DNA of 64,000 nucleotides from Actinomycetes bacterium. GTDB lineage: Bacteria > Actinomycetota > Acidimicrobiia > Acidimicrobiales > RAAP-2. Numbering within the stretch: the first letter of the stretch is position 1; each line of letters begins with the position of its first letter. Both the position numbers and the translations under genes were made by a program. A model generated the notes under the pieces. That model had not been told where the DNA came from and searched no databases. It worked only from the letters and a program-made list of their open reading frames with translations. The DNA lies in the NCBI GenBank assembly GCA_021827705.1, contig JAKAUQ010000004.1, positions 62,001 through 126,000 on the forward strand, in the 5' to 3' direction. Of this stretch, positions 46,728 through 54,915 are shown piece after piece.

Positions 46728-48401
46728 CTAGTCGGCCAGGGAAAGCCACGTGTCTTCGGCCTCGGCCAGCTCGGCCAGGGCCGCGGCCAGCTCGTGGCCG
46801 AGGCGCGCGTGCTCGGCGGGGTCGAGGGTCGCGGCCAGTTGCGTGCTCAGGCGCTGGGTGCGACGCTCGAGGCTGGTCATGCGGCGCTCGGCATCGCGCA
46901 GCGCGCGCCCGCGCGATGGACCGGCCGTCGCGCTCGGGGGTGGCGCGGGCACCCAGGCCGTGATGTCGCCAGGCACCTCGCGCAGCGTCCCGTTCGACGT
47001 GATGGTGTAGACCCGCTCAGTGCTGCGGCGCAGGAAGAAGCGGTCGTGCGAGGCGACCACCAGGGTGCCGGCCCACTGGTCCAGGTAGTCCTCCAGGGCG
47101 CGAATCGTCTCGAGGTCCAGGTCATTGGTCGGCTCGTCGAGGAGCAGCACGTTGGGGCGCTGGGCCAGGGTCACCAGCAGCTGGAGCCGCCGGCGCTCGC
47201 CGCCCGAGAGGCGCTCGACGGGCGAGCGGGCCAGGGCCCCGTTGAACCAGAACCGCTGGAGCAGGTCGCGATCGTGGGGCGAGCCCGGCAGGCCCGAGGC
47301 GCCGGCGACCACCTCCTCGACGGTCCGGCTCGCCGCGAGCTCGGTGCTGTGCTGGCGGAACAGGACTGGTCGCGTGGCCGCGCCGCGTCGCACCGCGCCC
47401 GCGCTGGGCTCTCGCTCGCCCGCCAACAGCTCCAGGAGCGTCGTCTTGCCAGCGCCGTTGGCTCCCACGATGCCGAGGTGGTCGCCGGGTCCGATCTCGA
47501 GGGTGATCTCGGATAGGACCCGTCGCCCGGCGACGTCGGCACTGGCTCCCGCCAGGCTGAAGACGCGCCGTCCGAGTCGGGGAGGGGGGCCGCCGTGCAG
47601 GTCGAGCGCGCCCGCCCGCGCCGGGTCGGGTGGCCCCGCCGCCAGCAGCTGGGTCGCCGCGGCGATGCGCGCGCGGGGCTTGCGCGAGCGCGCGGGCGCC
47701 CCGCGGCGCAGCCAGGCCAGCTCGTGGCGCGCTGCGTTGCGGCGAGCCTGCTCGGCCTCGAGGGCGGACCGAGCGCGCTCGGCCAGGTCGGTGACGTAGG
47801 CGGCGTACCCGCCGCGGTGCTCGTGCAGGGCGCCGCGATCGACCTCGATGAGGCGTGTCGAGACCGCGTCGAGGAGCGTGCGGTCGTGGCTGACCAGGAC
47901 CACCGTGGCGCGCGTGGCTCGCAGGTGGGCCTCGAGCCAGGTCACCGTCTCCAAGTCGAGGTGGTTGGTCGGCTCGTCCAGGATGAGCAGGTCGACCTCA
48001 CTGGCCAAGGGGCGCACCAGGGCGACGCGCTTGGCCAGTCCCCCCGACAGGGACGCCACCGGGCGGGACATGACAGCGGCTAGTCCCAGGCGGTCGGCCA
48101 GGGCCACCGCGGCCACGTCGTCGCCGACGGCCTCAGCGACGCTCGCCGACGGCCCGACGGCGGGATCCTGGGGCAGGTGGGCCAGGCGGAGATGGCGCCT
48201 TTGGCGCACGGTGCCCGCGCTGGGCGCCAGCTCGCCGGCCACCAGGGCCAGCAGGGCCGACTTGCCCGCGCCGTTGATCCCGACGACGCCGACGCGCTCG
48301 CCGGCCGAGATGGTCAGGCGGACCCGGTCGAGGATGGGGCCATCGGGCCCGGCGAGCACGACGTCCTCGAGGTCGACGAGGACGTCACTGGATCGGGCCA
48401 C
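46728..48401 (-). CDS. ABC-F family ATPase (Uup-like)
   Basis: 557 residues, two ATPase cassettes and no membrane part. First cassette: GINGAGKSA, LSGGLAKRVALVRPL, LLILDEPTNHLDLETVTWLEAHL. Second: GANGAGKTT, LSGGERRRLQLLVTL, VLLLDEPTNDLDLETIRALEDYL. A charged C-terminal coiled coil (RRMTSLERRTQRLSTQLAATLDPAEHARLG) resembles Uup. ABC-F proteins act on stalled ribosomes or DNA junctions. GTG 48401 is preferred (VARSSDVLVDLEDV); a GTG at 48479 would add 26 residues of unlikely sequence. Confidence 0.9.
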   Translation of the reverse strand: MARSSDVLVDLEDVVLAGPDGPILDRVRLTISAGERVGVVGINGAGKSALLALVAGELAPSAGTVRQRRHLRLAHLPQDPAVGPSASVAEAVGDDVAAVALADRLGLAAVMSRPVASLSGGLAKRVALVRPLASEVDLLILDEPTNHLDLETVTWLEAHLRATRATVVLVSHDRTLLDAVSTRLIEVDRGALHEHRGGYAAYVTDLAERARSALEAEQARRNAARHELAWLRRGAPARSRKPRARIAAATQLLAAGPPDPARAGALDLHGGPPPRLGRRVFSLAGASADVAGRRVLSEITLEIGPGDHLGIVGANGAGKTTLLELLAGEREPSAGAVRRGAATRPVLFRQHSTELAASRTVEEVVAGASGLPGSPHDRDLLQRFWFNGALARSPVERLSGGERRRLQLLVTLAQRPNVLLLDEPTNDLDLETIRALEDYLDQWAGTLVVASHDRFFLRRSTERVYTITSNGTLREVPGDITAWVPAPPPSATAGPSRGRALRDAERRMTSLERRTQRLSTQLAATLDPAEHARLGHELAAALAELAEAEDTWLSLAD

Positions 48402-48566
48402 GGTCCTGGGGCGGCGGCTCCGGACGCGCGACGGTCGCCGAGGCGGCGCCCCGTCGAGCGTGGGTCCCAGACATGGCACTCACGGTAGCGGGCCGGGATC
48501 GGGGCGGGTGCTGTGACGGCCCCTGCGGGCCTTGCTAGCCTGCCAGGAGTTTCGAGAGGGGGCTTC

Positions 48567-49388
48567 ATGCTGGGTGTGCGAGAGCAGTGGCGTCGGGCTC
48601 GACGCCCCAGGGTGCTCGGGGGAGTGCGACGAGCAGCCGTTGTCGTGGTCGCGACCTTCCTGGCCGTGGGCCTGACACCGCTGAGCGCCTCGGCGGCGAC
48701 GACGACGAACGTGTACGGCGGGTCGGGCTACGACGTGTCGTACCCGAACTGCACCGATTCGGTGCCGACGGGATCGAGCTTCGGCATCGTCGGAATGACG
48801 GGCGGGCGTCCCTTCTCGACCAACGGGTGCGCGGCCACCGAGTGGAACGGGGCGTTGGGCTTGTCCACGGGGCCCTCGGCGTACTTCAACACCGGCTACG
48901 CCGGCGCCTACGCCAAGTCGATCACCAGCACCTGCTCGTCGGCGTCGCAGAAGGCCGGTGTCTACGGCACCCTGGCCAAGCACGCTCTCGCCCAAGCCGA
49001 GCAGGCCTGGGCTGTCGGCTGCAGCGAGGTCGACTGGGCTCGCTCGGTGCTCTCTACCGTGACATCGGGAGCGCCGGCGATGTGGTGGGCCGACATCGAG
49101 ACGGGCAACAGCTGGTCGTTGACGACGAGCCTCAACCGCTTCACGATCGACGGGATCAGCTTCGAGATGCAGCAGGGGTCCTTGACCCTGGGCGGCGTCT
49201 ACTCGACGTCGGCCTCGTGGATCAAGATCACCGGCAACGCGTCGTGGACGCCAACGCCCGTGCCCACGGCCAACTGGGTCGCTGGCGCAGCGGGGTGCCC
49301 GAGTTCGTCCCCCTTCAACCCCGGCAGTCCCACCTGGCTCGCCCAGACGGGCCAGACCGGGGGGGTCGACATGGACACCGCCTGCTGA
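48567..49388 (+). CDS. Secreted DUF1906/GH25-like protein
   Basis: 273 residues. A long signal peptide at about 1-45 (RRAAVVVVATFLAVGLTPLSASA) is followed by a single domain: SGYDVSYPNCTDSVPTGSSFGIVGMTGGRPFSTNGC, YFNTGYAGAYAKS, WWADIETGNSW and GGVYSTSASW. The acidic WADIETG strand and barrel-like layout recall the GH25/DUF1906 family, which acts on cell-wall glycans, though activity is unproven. Six Cys suggest disulfides. A TAGCCT -10 candidate lies at 48536-48541. Confidence 0.75.
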   Translation: MLGVREQWRRARRPRVLGGVRRAAVVVVATFLAVGLTPLSASAATTTNVYGGSGYDVSYPNCTDSVPTGSSFGIVGMTGGRPFSTNGCAATEWNGALGLSTGPSAYFNTGYAGAYAKSITSTCSSASQKAGVYGTLAKHALAQAEQAWAVGCSEVDWARSVLSTVTSGAPAMWWADIETGNSWSLTTSLNRFTIDGISFEMQQGSLTLGGVYSTSASWIKITGNASWTPTPVPTANWVAGAAGCPSSSPFNPGSPTWLAQTGQTGGVDMDTAC

Positions 49389-49482
49389 GGCGCATCGGCC
49401 CGCGCTGGCGCGCCGGACCCAGTGATCGCACTAGCGTGAGCCACGAGGCCGCGACTCCGAGGGCGCGGCGGGGGAGTCCACC

Positions 49483-49716
49483 GTGAGCGACGCCGAAGAC
49501 CTGGTCGAGCGCTTCATCCACCAGGATCCCGCTGCCCCTGACAGCGATCCCGTACTCGGTGCGACTGACCACGCTCCGGCACGCCCTCGGCGCGGGTGGC
49601 TGACGCGCTTCCTCTTCGAGAAGCGGGCCAGCCCCTACAGCTCGATCGCCCCACGGCGCGCCGACGGGACGCGAACCAAGCCGTTCTTCTTCAACGGCAG
49701 CGGTCGCGGGCGCTGA
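49483..49716 (+). CDS. Small hypothetical protein, 77 residues
   Basis: GTG start after CGGGGGAG. Acidic N-terminus (SDAEDLVERFIHQDPAAPDSDP), basic C-terminal half with WLTRFLFEKRASPYSSIAPRR and a final FFFNGSGRGR. No family recognised; no signal or membrane helix. A small actinobacterial-type adaptor is possible but unsupported. Confidence 0.5.
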   Translation: MSDAEDLVERFIHQDPAAPDSDPVLGATDHAPARPRRGWLTRFLFEKRASPYSSIAPRRADGTRTKPFFFNGSGRGR

Positions 49717-49739
49717 GCCCCGGGCACGAAGCGGCGAGC

Positions 49740-50921
49740 TCAGCTGGCCCGCAGCGTCGCGACGTACTGCCCGAGCCGGGCGATGCCTTCGCGCAACTCC
49801 TCGCGCGAGACCGCGTAGGACAGGCGCACGTGGGTGTGGGCGGTCGCGGTGCCAAAGTCGCGCCCCGGGGTCAGCGCGACGTGGGCGCGCGCGAGAGCGT
49901 CCTCGCAGAACTGCCACGCGTCTTGTCCGGTGCTCGACACGTCGAAGTAGGCGTAGAAGGCACCATCGGGGGCGACTGTGACGGGGAGGTCGAGGCGTGC
50001 GAGTCCGTCCAGGACGATGCGTCGGCGCTCGACCAGGTCCCGGCGGCGCTCCTCGCTGAGGGCCAGCGAGGCCGGCGTGAAGCAGGCCCGTGCGGCCATC
50101 TGGGCGGGTGCCGACGCGCACAGGAAGTAGTTCATGGCCAGGCGCTCGATCGGCTCGACGAGCGCGTCGGGCAGGACGCTCCAGCCCAGTCGCCACCCGG
50201 TCATGCCGAAGTACTTCGAGAAGCTGTTGATGACGATGGCCTCCGGGTCACTGGCCAGGATCGTGGGCACGACGCCACCGCTGGGCTCGGGATCGGCGAG
50301 GTTCAGATAGATCTCGTCGACGATGCGCCACGCGCCACGGGCCCGCGCCAGCGCGCAGATGGCGGTCAGCTCGTCGGACGCGATGCGCGTGCCCGTCGGG
50401 TTCGCGGGGCTGGCCATCATCACGGCGCTGGTGCGCGCGCTCCAGGCGTCGGCCACGGCGGCCGCACTCAGCTGGAGGCGGGTGGCCCGCGACGTGGGCA
50501 CATCGACGACGCGCCCGCCAAAGGACGCCACCAGTTGACGGTTGCAGGGGTAGGTGGGATCGGCCAGCAGGACCTCGTCGCCGGGCTCGGTCGTCGCGGC
50601 GATGACCAGGAGGAGGGCCGAAGAGGCCCCCGAGGTGATCGCGATGCGCGCGGGATCGACGTCCACGCCGTGGCGATCTCGGTAGAAGGCGGCGATCGCC
50701 TGGCGCAGCGCGGGCAGCCCGAGAGCCGGCGTGTAGGGAAGGGGGCGGCCGTCCATGACCTCGCGCATCGCCTCGCGCACGGCGGGCGGGGCGCCGTAGT
50801 CGGGCTCGCCCAGGCTGAGTTTCACCACATCGTGCCCGGCGGCCTCCAGCTGGGCGGCGCGCTGCCCGAAGGACATGGCGTAGAAGGGCTCGACGGTCTG
50901 GGCGCGCTGCGCGATCTTCAT
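49740..50921 (-). CDS. Class I/II aminotransferase
   Basis: 393 residues. PLP fold type I: LSLGEPDYGAPPAVREAM, ITSGASSALLLVIAAT, ANPTGTRI, and the PLP-binding Lys in VINSFSKYFGMTGWRLGW. The C-terminal Arg region is VRLSYAVSREELREGIARL. Aspartate/aromatic aminotransferase group, precise substrate not clear. ATG 50921 with AAGGAGGG upstream is chosen over an in-frame start 48 bases earlier. Confidence 0.92.
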   Translation of the reverse strand: MKIAQRAQTVEPFYAMSFGQRAAQLEAAGHDVVKLSLGEPDYGAPPAVREAMREVMDGRPLPYTPALGLPALRQAIAAFYRDRHGVDVDPARIAITSGASSALLLVIAATTEPGDEVLLADPTYPCNRQLVASFGGRVVDVPTSRATRLQLSAAAVADAWSARTSAVMMASPANPTGTRIASDELTAICALARARGAWRIVDEIYLNLADPEPSGGVVPTILASDPEAIVINSFSKYFGMTGWRLGWSVLPDALVEPIERLAMNYFLCASAPAQMAARACFTPASLALSEERRRDLVERRRIVLDGLARLDLPVTVAPDGAFYAYFDVSSTGQDAWQFCEDALARAHVALTPGRDFGTATAHTHVRLSYAVSREELREGIARLGQYVATLRAS

Positions 50922-51044
50922 GGGCCCTCCTTGGGTCGGGGACGCGGAGGCCACCAACTCCCGTCCCACTCATCGTGGCACGTGGTCGGGTTGACGCGTG
51001 GCGGGTCGGGACCTCGGGGGGGCGGGCCGTTGGCCACGGGGCTG

Positions 51045-51867
51045 GTGACTACCGTGGAGCTCTTCGAGGAAGGACGGATCGTGGTGGACGGGCCACGGGG
51101 TGCGGCGGCCTCCTTCGAGCGTGAGTCCGCCAGGCGATTGCGCCCGACCCCGCACGTGGGGGGAGGCTGGAATCCTGACGAACAGCACATCGCGCCCGCC
51201 ATCGGCCTGCTCGCCCACATGATCGAGCAGGACTGCGACCAGCGCCGCGGGGACGACCTAGCCATCTCCCGCTTGTCCTGCGACATCCTGGGCACCCTGC
51301 CGCTGGAGAGCATCGAGATCGAGATCGCCCTCCTGGGTCCCGGGCGCACCATCGAGCTCGTCGAGGCGCGGCTGGTCCACGGCGACCGCTGCGCGGCGCT
51401 GGCGCGGGCGTGGCTCGTGGGCCGCCACGGCACGCGGGACTACGCGGGCCCGCCGCTGGTGCGCATCGCTGCCCCTGACGACCTGCCGTCGCGGGACCCG
51501 GGCCGCCGGTGGCTTCGTCCGCTCCGTCCAAGCCCGGGGCGCACGGGACGAGCCCGGTCGCGCGACGTTCTGGATCCGCACCAATGTCGAGCTGGTCGCC
51601 GGCGAGGTCGCCAGCCCCACTGCCCGGATGCTCGGCTTGGTCGACATCGCCAACGGGGCCACGCCCCGGGTCTCGGCCGAGCAGGTCTTCTGCCCCAATC
51701 TCGATCTCACCGCGCACATCTTCCGCGAGCCCCGTGGCGATTGGGTGGGCTCGGACACCTACGTGTCCTGTGGACCCGACGGCCTCGGGCTCACGCCCAG
51801 TGTGCTGCACGGCACCACGAGACCCTGGGGGCCAGTCGAGCAGACGCTCACGGTGCGTCCCCGGTGA
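51045..51867 (+). pseudogene. Acyl-CoA thioesterase-like gene with a frameshift
   Basis: A double-hotdog thioesterase-like protein split across two frames. From GTG 51045: VTTVELFEEGRIVVDGP, HIAPAIGLLAHMIEQDC, SRLSCDILGTLPLESIEIEIALL, down to APDDLPSRD. Around 51495-51515 homology jumps to the next frame (GGFVRSVQARGARDEPGRATFWIR, MLGLVDIANGATPRVSAEQV) and ends at TGA 51867. One extra base in the GC-rich stretch explains it. It may be a true pseudogene or a sequencing error. 51868-52107 shows no gene. Confidence 0.75.
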
Positions 51868-52107
51868 GTGGCGGGGGTCGGGCGACTCGCTGACGCGAAG
51901 GGGTCGGGAACTGCCTACCGACGCCGGCGTCGCACCGGCACGCCGGCCCACGCCGCGCCACGGTGGCGCACCCCCTCAGCCAACCGTGCTCCAGGAGCCG
52001 AGGTCGCGCCGCTGCTGCTCAGCGACCACCCGCCTCGATCCGTCAGCGGGTAGCCCTGTCCCGTGACACCCGCTCCGATGCCGCTCCCAGTCAGGAACGG
52101 CCCGGGG

Positions 52108-53847
52108 TCAAGAGTCCATGACGACGCGGTTGCGCCCCTCCTGCTTGGCGCGGTAGAGGGCCGCGTCCGCACGAGCGAGGAGGGCGTCGAGCGGTTCGTG
52201 GCTCTGTCGCAGCGCCACGCCGATGCTCCCGGTAACCCGGGGCAGGTCGACGGTCCCCGCAGCGATGCGCTCGCGAATGCGCTCGGCGGCAGCGAGCGCG
52301 GACGATGCGCCGACGTTGGAGACCAGAGCGAGAAACTCCTCACCGCCCAGTCGAAAGGTGGGATCGCTGGGTCGCACGCTCTCGACCAGATCGCGTGCGA
52401 TGCGTTGCAGCAACCGGTCACCCGCGGGGTGTCCGAAGGTGTCGTTCACGCTCTTGAACAGGTCGATGTCGATCATGAGGGCCGCCATCTGGGGCCCGTG
52501 GGATCGGTCGTCGAAGCTGGCCAACTGGTGGTAGGTGTCGGCGAGAGAGAGCCGATTGCGCAGACCGGTGAGCGGATCGTAGATCGCCCGCGAATGCCAG
52601 TTCGAGATCTCGATGTCCGCACTGCGCCGCAGCACCTCGCGCTCGAGGCCCACGTCGACCAGCTCGATGATCTCGTTGAGGACGGCCCGCGTGGCGTCGC
52701 TGGGAATCCACCGCTCCCGGAATCCCCAGACCATGACACCATCAATGGCACCGGTGCTCGGAGATCGCGTGGGCAGCACCAGCCGACGTTCGGGGGGGAC
52801 CTCGATGCCGCGCAAGACGAGGCGGACGTCGTCAGGGGGATCGTCGGGGTGTCCGGCAAAGTTGTCGGACTGCTCGAAGCGCCAAAGGACCCCATTGGTC
52901 TCGGCCCAGATCTCGAAGTACGCCGCGCCGAGCGTCTTGGTGGCCAGGTTCGAGAGATACGCGGCGACAGTCGAGAAGTTCTGCTCCTTCACCATCGTGT
53001 TGATGATGCTGTGAATCGTTCGATTCGCCGTGTAGAGAAACGCGAGGCGAGGGCTGTCGGCAGTGAGCAGGAGGGAGCCACACTCCAAGTCCTTGAGAAC
53101 CTCGTAGGCACTGGGGATCAGCTCTCCCGAGATCAGGTGTCCGTGCTGGGGGGCGATGATCTCGGGTGCCAGGGCCTTGACCGTCAGAACGGCGTGCGAG
53201 AGGATCTCCGGACTGGCAATGGCGTGTTCGTGAAAGCGTCGTACAACGTCCAGGTCGTCGCGGGACGTGGCAAAGAGGGTGCGCTCGGCCTCGTAGCTGC
53301 CGAAGAGGTCAGAGCTGAAGACCGTTCGGGTCTTCTCGTCGACGCTGCAGAAGGCACCTGTCGCTCGTACGTAGGGCGTGGGCACGAAGCGAAGCATCCG
53401 ATCGGCAAGCTCGAGACGCTGGTGGATGTCGTCGATGTTCACGAAGGGCAGATCGATACCGGCGCGCCGCAGAGACGACTCGGTGCGCCAATGGGTGACG
53501 ACGGTGACCTCCGCGTGGAGCCCTTGCTCGAGTAGGTAGTCGAGTCCCGCCACCTTGTCGACATCGGGCTGCGAGCAGATGACCCATCGGATAGTACGAA
53601 GAGGCGTCACGGCGCGAATCTTGTGGGCCGTGTTGGCGACGCCGAGCGACGACCCGGGATCGATGAGGACCGACTCGTCTCCCTGCTCGATCAGGTACAC
53701 GTTGCTCTCGAGGGTGCCGTTCGCCATGGTGGAGCCCACCCACCAAACGCGATCGGCGATCTCCACGCCGCGGTCACTATCGAGAACGTCCACTCGTTCT
53801 TTCTCCCGATGAAGCCTCTCGTCGTGGAAAAGCAGTGTGCTGATCAT
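52108..53847 (-). CDS. Diguanylate cyclase with degenerate flavodiiron-like (ODP/MBL) sensor
   Basis: 579 residues. Residues 20-245 are a metallo-beta-lactamase/ODP-type fold (SNVYLIEQGDESVLIDPG, VICSQPDVDKVAGL, FSSDLFG, IIAPQHGHLISG). The canonical HxExDH is QPDVDK (93-98) and the next ligand His is Arg161, while Asp97, Asp180 and His235 remain. A helical/GAF-like linker follows, then a GGDEF domain (YDPLTGLRNR, GGEEF at 501-505) with the inhibitory RxxD site RPSD at 492-495. It should make cyclic di-GMP. ATG 53847 chosen at the start of the fold. Confidence 0.9.
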   Translation of the reverse strand: MISTLLFHDERLHREKERVDVLDSDRGVEIADRVWWVGSTMANGTLESNVYLIEQGDESVLIDPGSSLGVANTAHKIRAVTPLRTIRWVICSQPDVDKVAGLDYLLEQGLHAEVTVVTHWRTESSLRRAGIDLPFVNIDDIHQRLELADRMLRFVPTPYVRATGAFCSVDEKTRTVFSSDLFGSYEAERTLFATSRDDLDVVRRFHEHAIASPEILSHAVLTVKALAPEIIAPQHGHLISGELIPSAYEVLKDLECGSLLLTADSPRLAFLYTANRTIHSIINTMVKEQNFSTVAAYLSNLATKTLGAAYFEIWAETNGVLWRFEQSDNFAGHPDDPPDDVRLVLRGIEVPPERRLVLPTRSPSTGAIDGVMVWGFRERWIPSDATRAVLNEIIELVDVGLEREVLRRSADIEISNWHSRAIYDPLTGLRNRLSLADTYHQLASFDDRSHGPQMAALMIDIDLFKSVNDTFGHPAGDRLLQRIARDLVESVRPSDPTFRLGGEEFLALVSNVGASSALAAAERIRERIAAGTVDLPRVTGSIGVALRQSHEPLDALLARADAALYRAKQEGRNRVVMDS

Positions 53848-54915
53848 GTCACGAGATCGCCGACGCGTGCCGCCCGTGCCACGCGCGAGGTGTACGGGTC
53901 GGGACCGCCCATGACCGCGTGCGCGGGTTCTGCGCAGCGGGACGGTGATCTGGGGCGCTCGCCGTCGAGCACTCGATGCTGACTGGCAGGCTCCGGCTCG
54001 CCCCGTGAAGGTCGTCTTCTCCAACTGCGTCCTCGGCTACGCCATCCGCACTCGCCCAATCGCGGACCTGGCCGGTAGCACAGTGCGCGGCGCGATGGAC
54101 ACGGACGCTCTTGGCGGGGCCAGGACTGCTTCTGCCGGTTCAACCCATTCCCCCGGGGTCGCGGTCACGGGTAAGACCGCCTTCGATCAACGAGCGTGCG
54201 GGATCGATCCCGCCGATCACCTTGGCTGCCGACCCCGCCGCCCGGTGCCCTCTGCGCGCTGAGGCTGAAGGGGACCTTCGCCAGCGACGAGTCGGGGCGA
54301 GCCGCGAGCAGTGCCACCTCGCTAATGTGACGCGGACCTTGAGCACCCCCGCCGGCCCCTGCCGCCCGCGGCGCCCCGGCATGCTCAGGCCGATCGCGTT
54401 CGAATTGTCACGGACCAACCACGCAGCCTCGATGCCAGAGCCACGGCGGCATGGAACCCCGGGGCGAGCGCGCCGACGGTGACCACGACCCGGCCACGCT
54501 CGCCTCGGCTTTCCGGGCTAGCCACGAGCGTGGGCACAGCTGCCGGGGCGACGGGTCACCGGACGAGTTCCGGCCGCCTCCCGTGACGACGCCAGCATCA
54601 TCACCGGGTGGGGGGGAGATCTCAGCCTGAGAACCCTCTTCGGACCTAGGGAGCTGCCAACGGGGTGGCACACCGTCTCGATGCGGTCAGTGAGATCGGA
54701 CGCCTGGCACCACGACTACCGCGATTTGCGGCGGTATTGCGGCACCGGGCGCTGGTGGGACGTGAGGAAGGTTGACGCGCGTCGCCCTGTCCGGTCTCTC
54801 CCATCGAGAGGTCGGGGGAGGTCGACGTCGGGTCGAAGAAGCCTCTCAGCGATGACCCTTGCGCATCGCGGCGTAGGAGAAATACGTTCACGCCGCGACG
54901 GGGAGCGGGGGACAC
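53848..54915. other. 1.07 kb without a confident gene
   Basis: Several frames are open on both strands, but none shows a family pattern or a convincing start. The codon-position bias expected of this genome is not evident. Possibly decayed coding sequence. The only clear element is the hairpin at 54866-54898, just before the giant exoprotein gene. Confidence 0.5.
54866..54898 (+). promoter_or_regulatory. Perfect 9-bp hairpin in the leader of the giant exoprotein gene
   Basis: TCGCGGCGT and ACGCCGCGA form a perfect stem around a 15-base, AT-richer loop that contains AGGAGA. It lies 17 bases before the GTG and close to the GGGGAG ribosome site, so it could act on translation. Confidence 0.45.

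Noticed and set aside
53848-54915. Cyclic di-GMP (GEMM) riboswitch in the leader of the giant exoprotein gene
   Set aside because: The AAA-GGGCAAACC-like core and the tetraloop-receptor arrangement are missing; only a simple hairpin is present.
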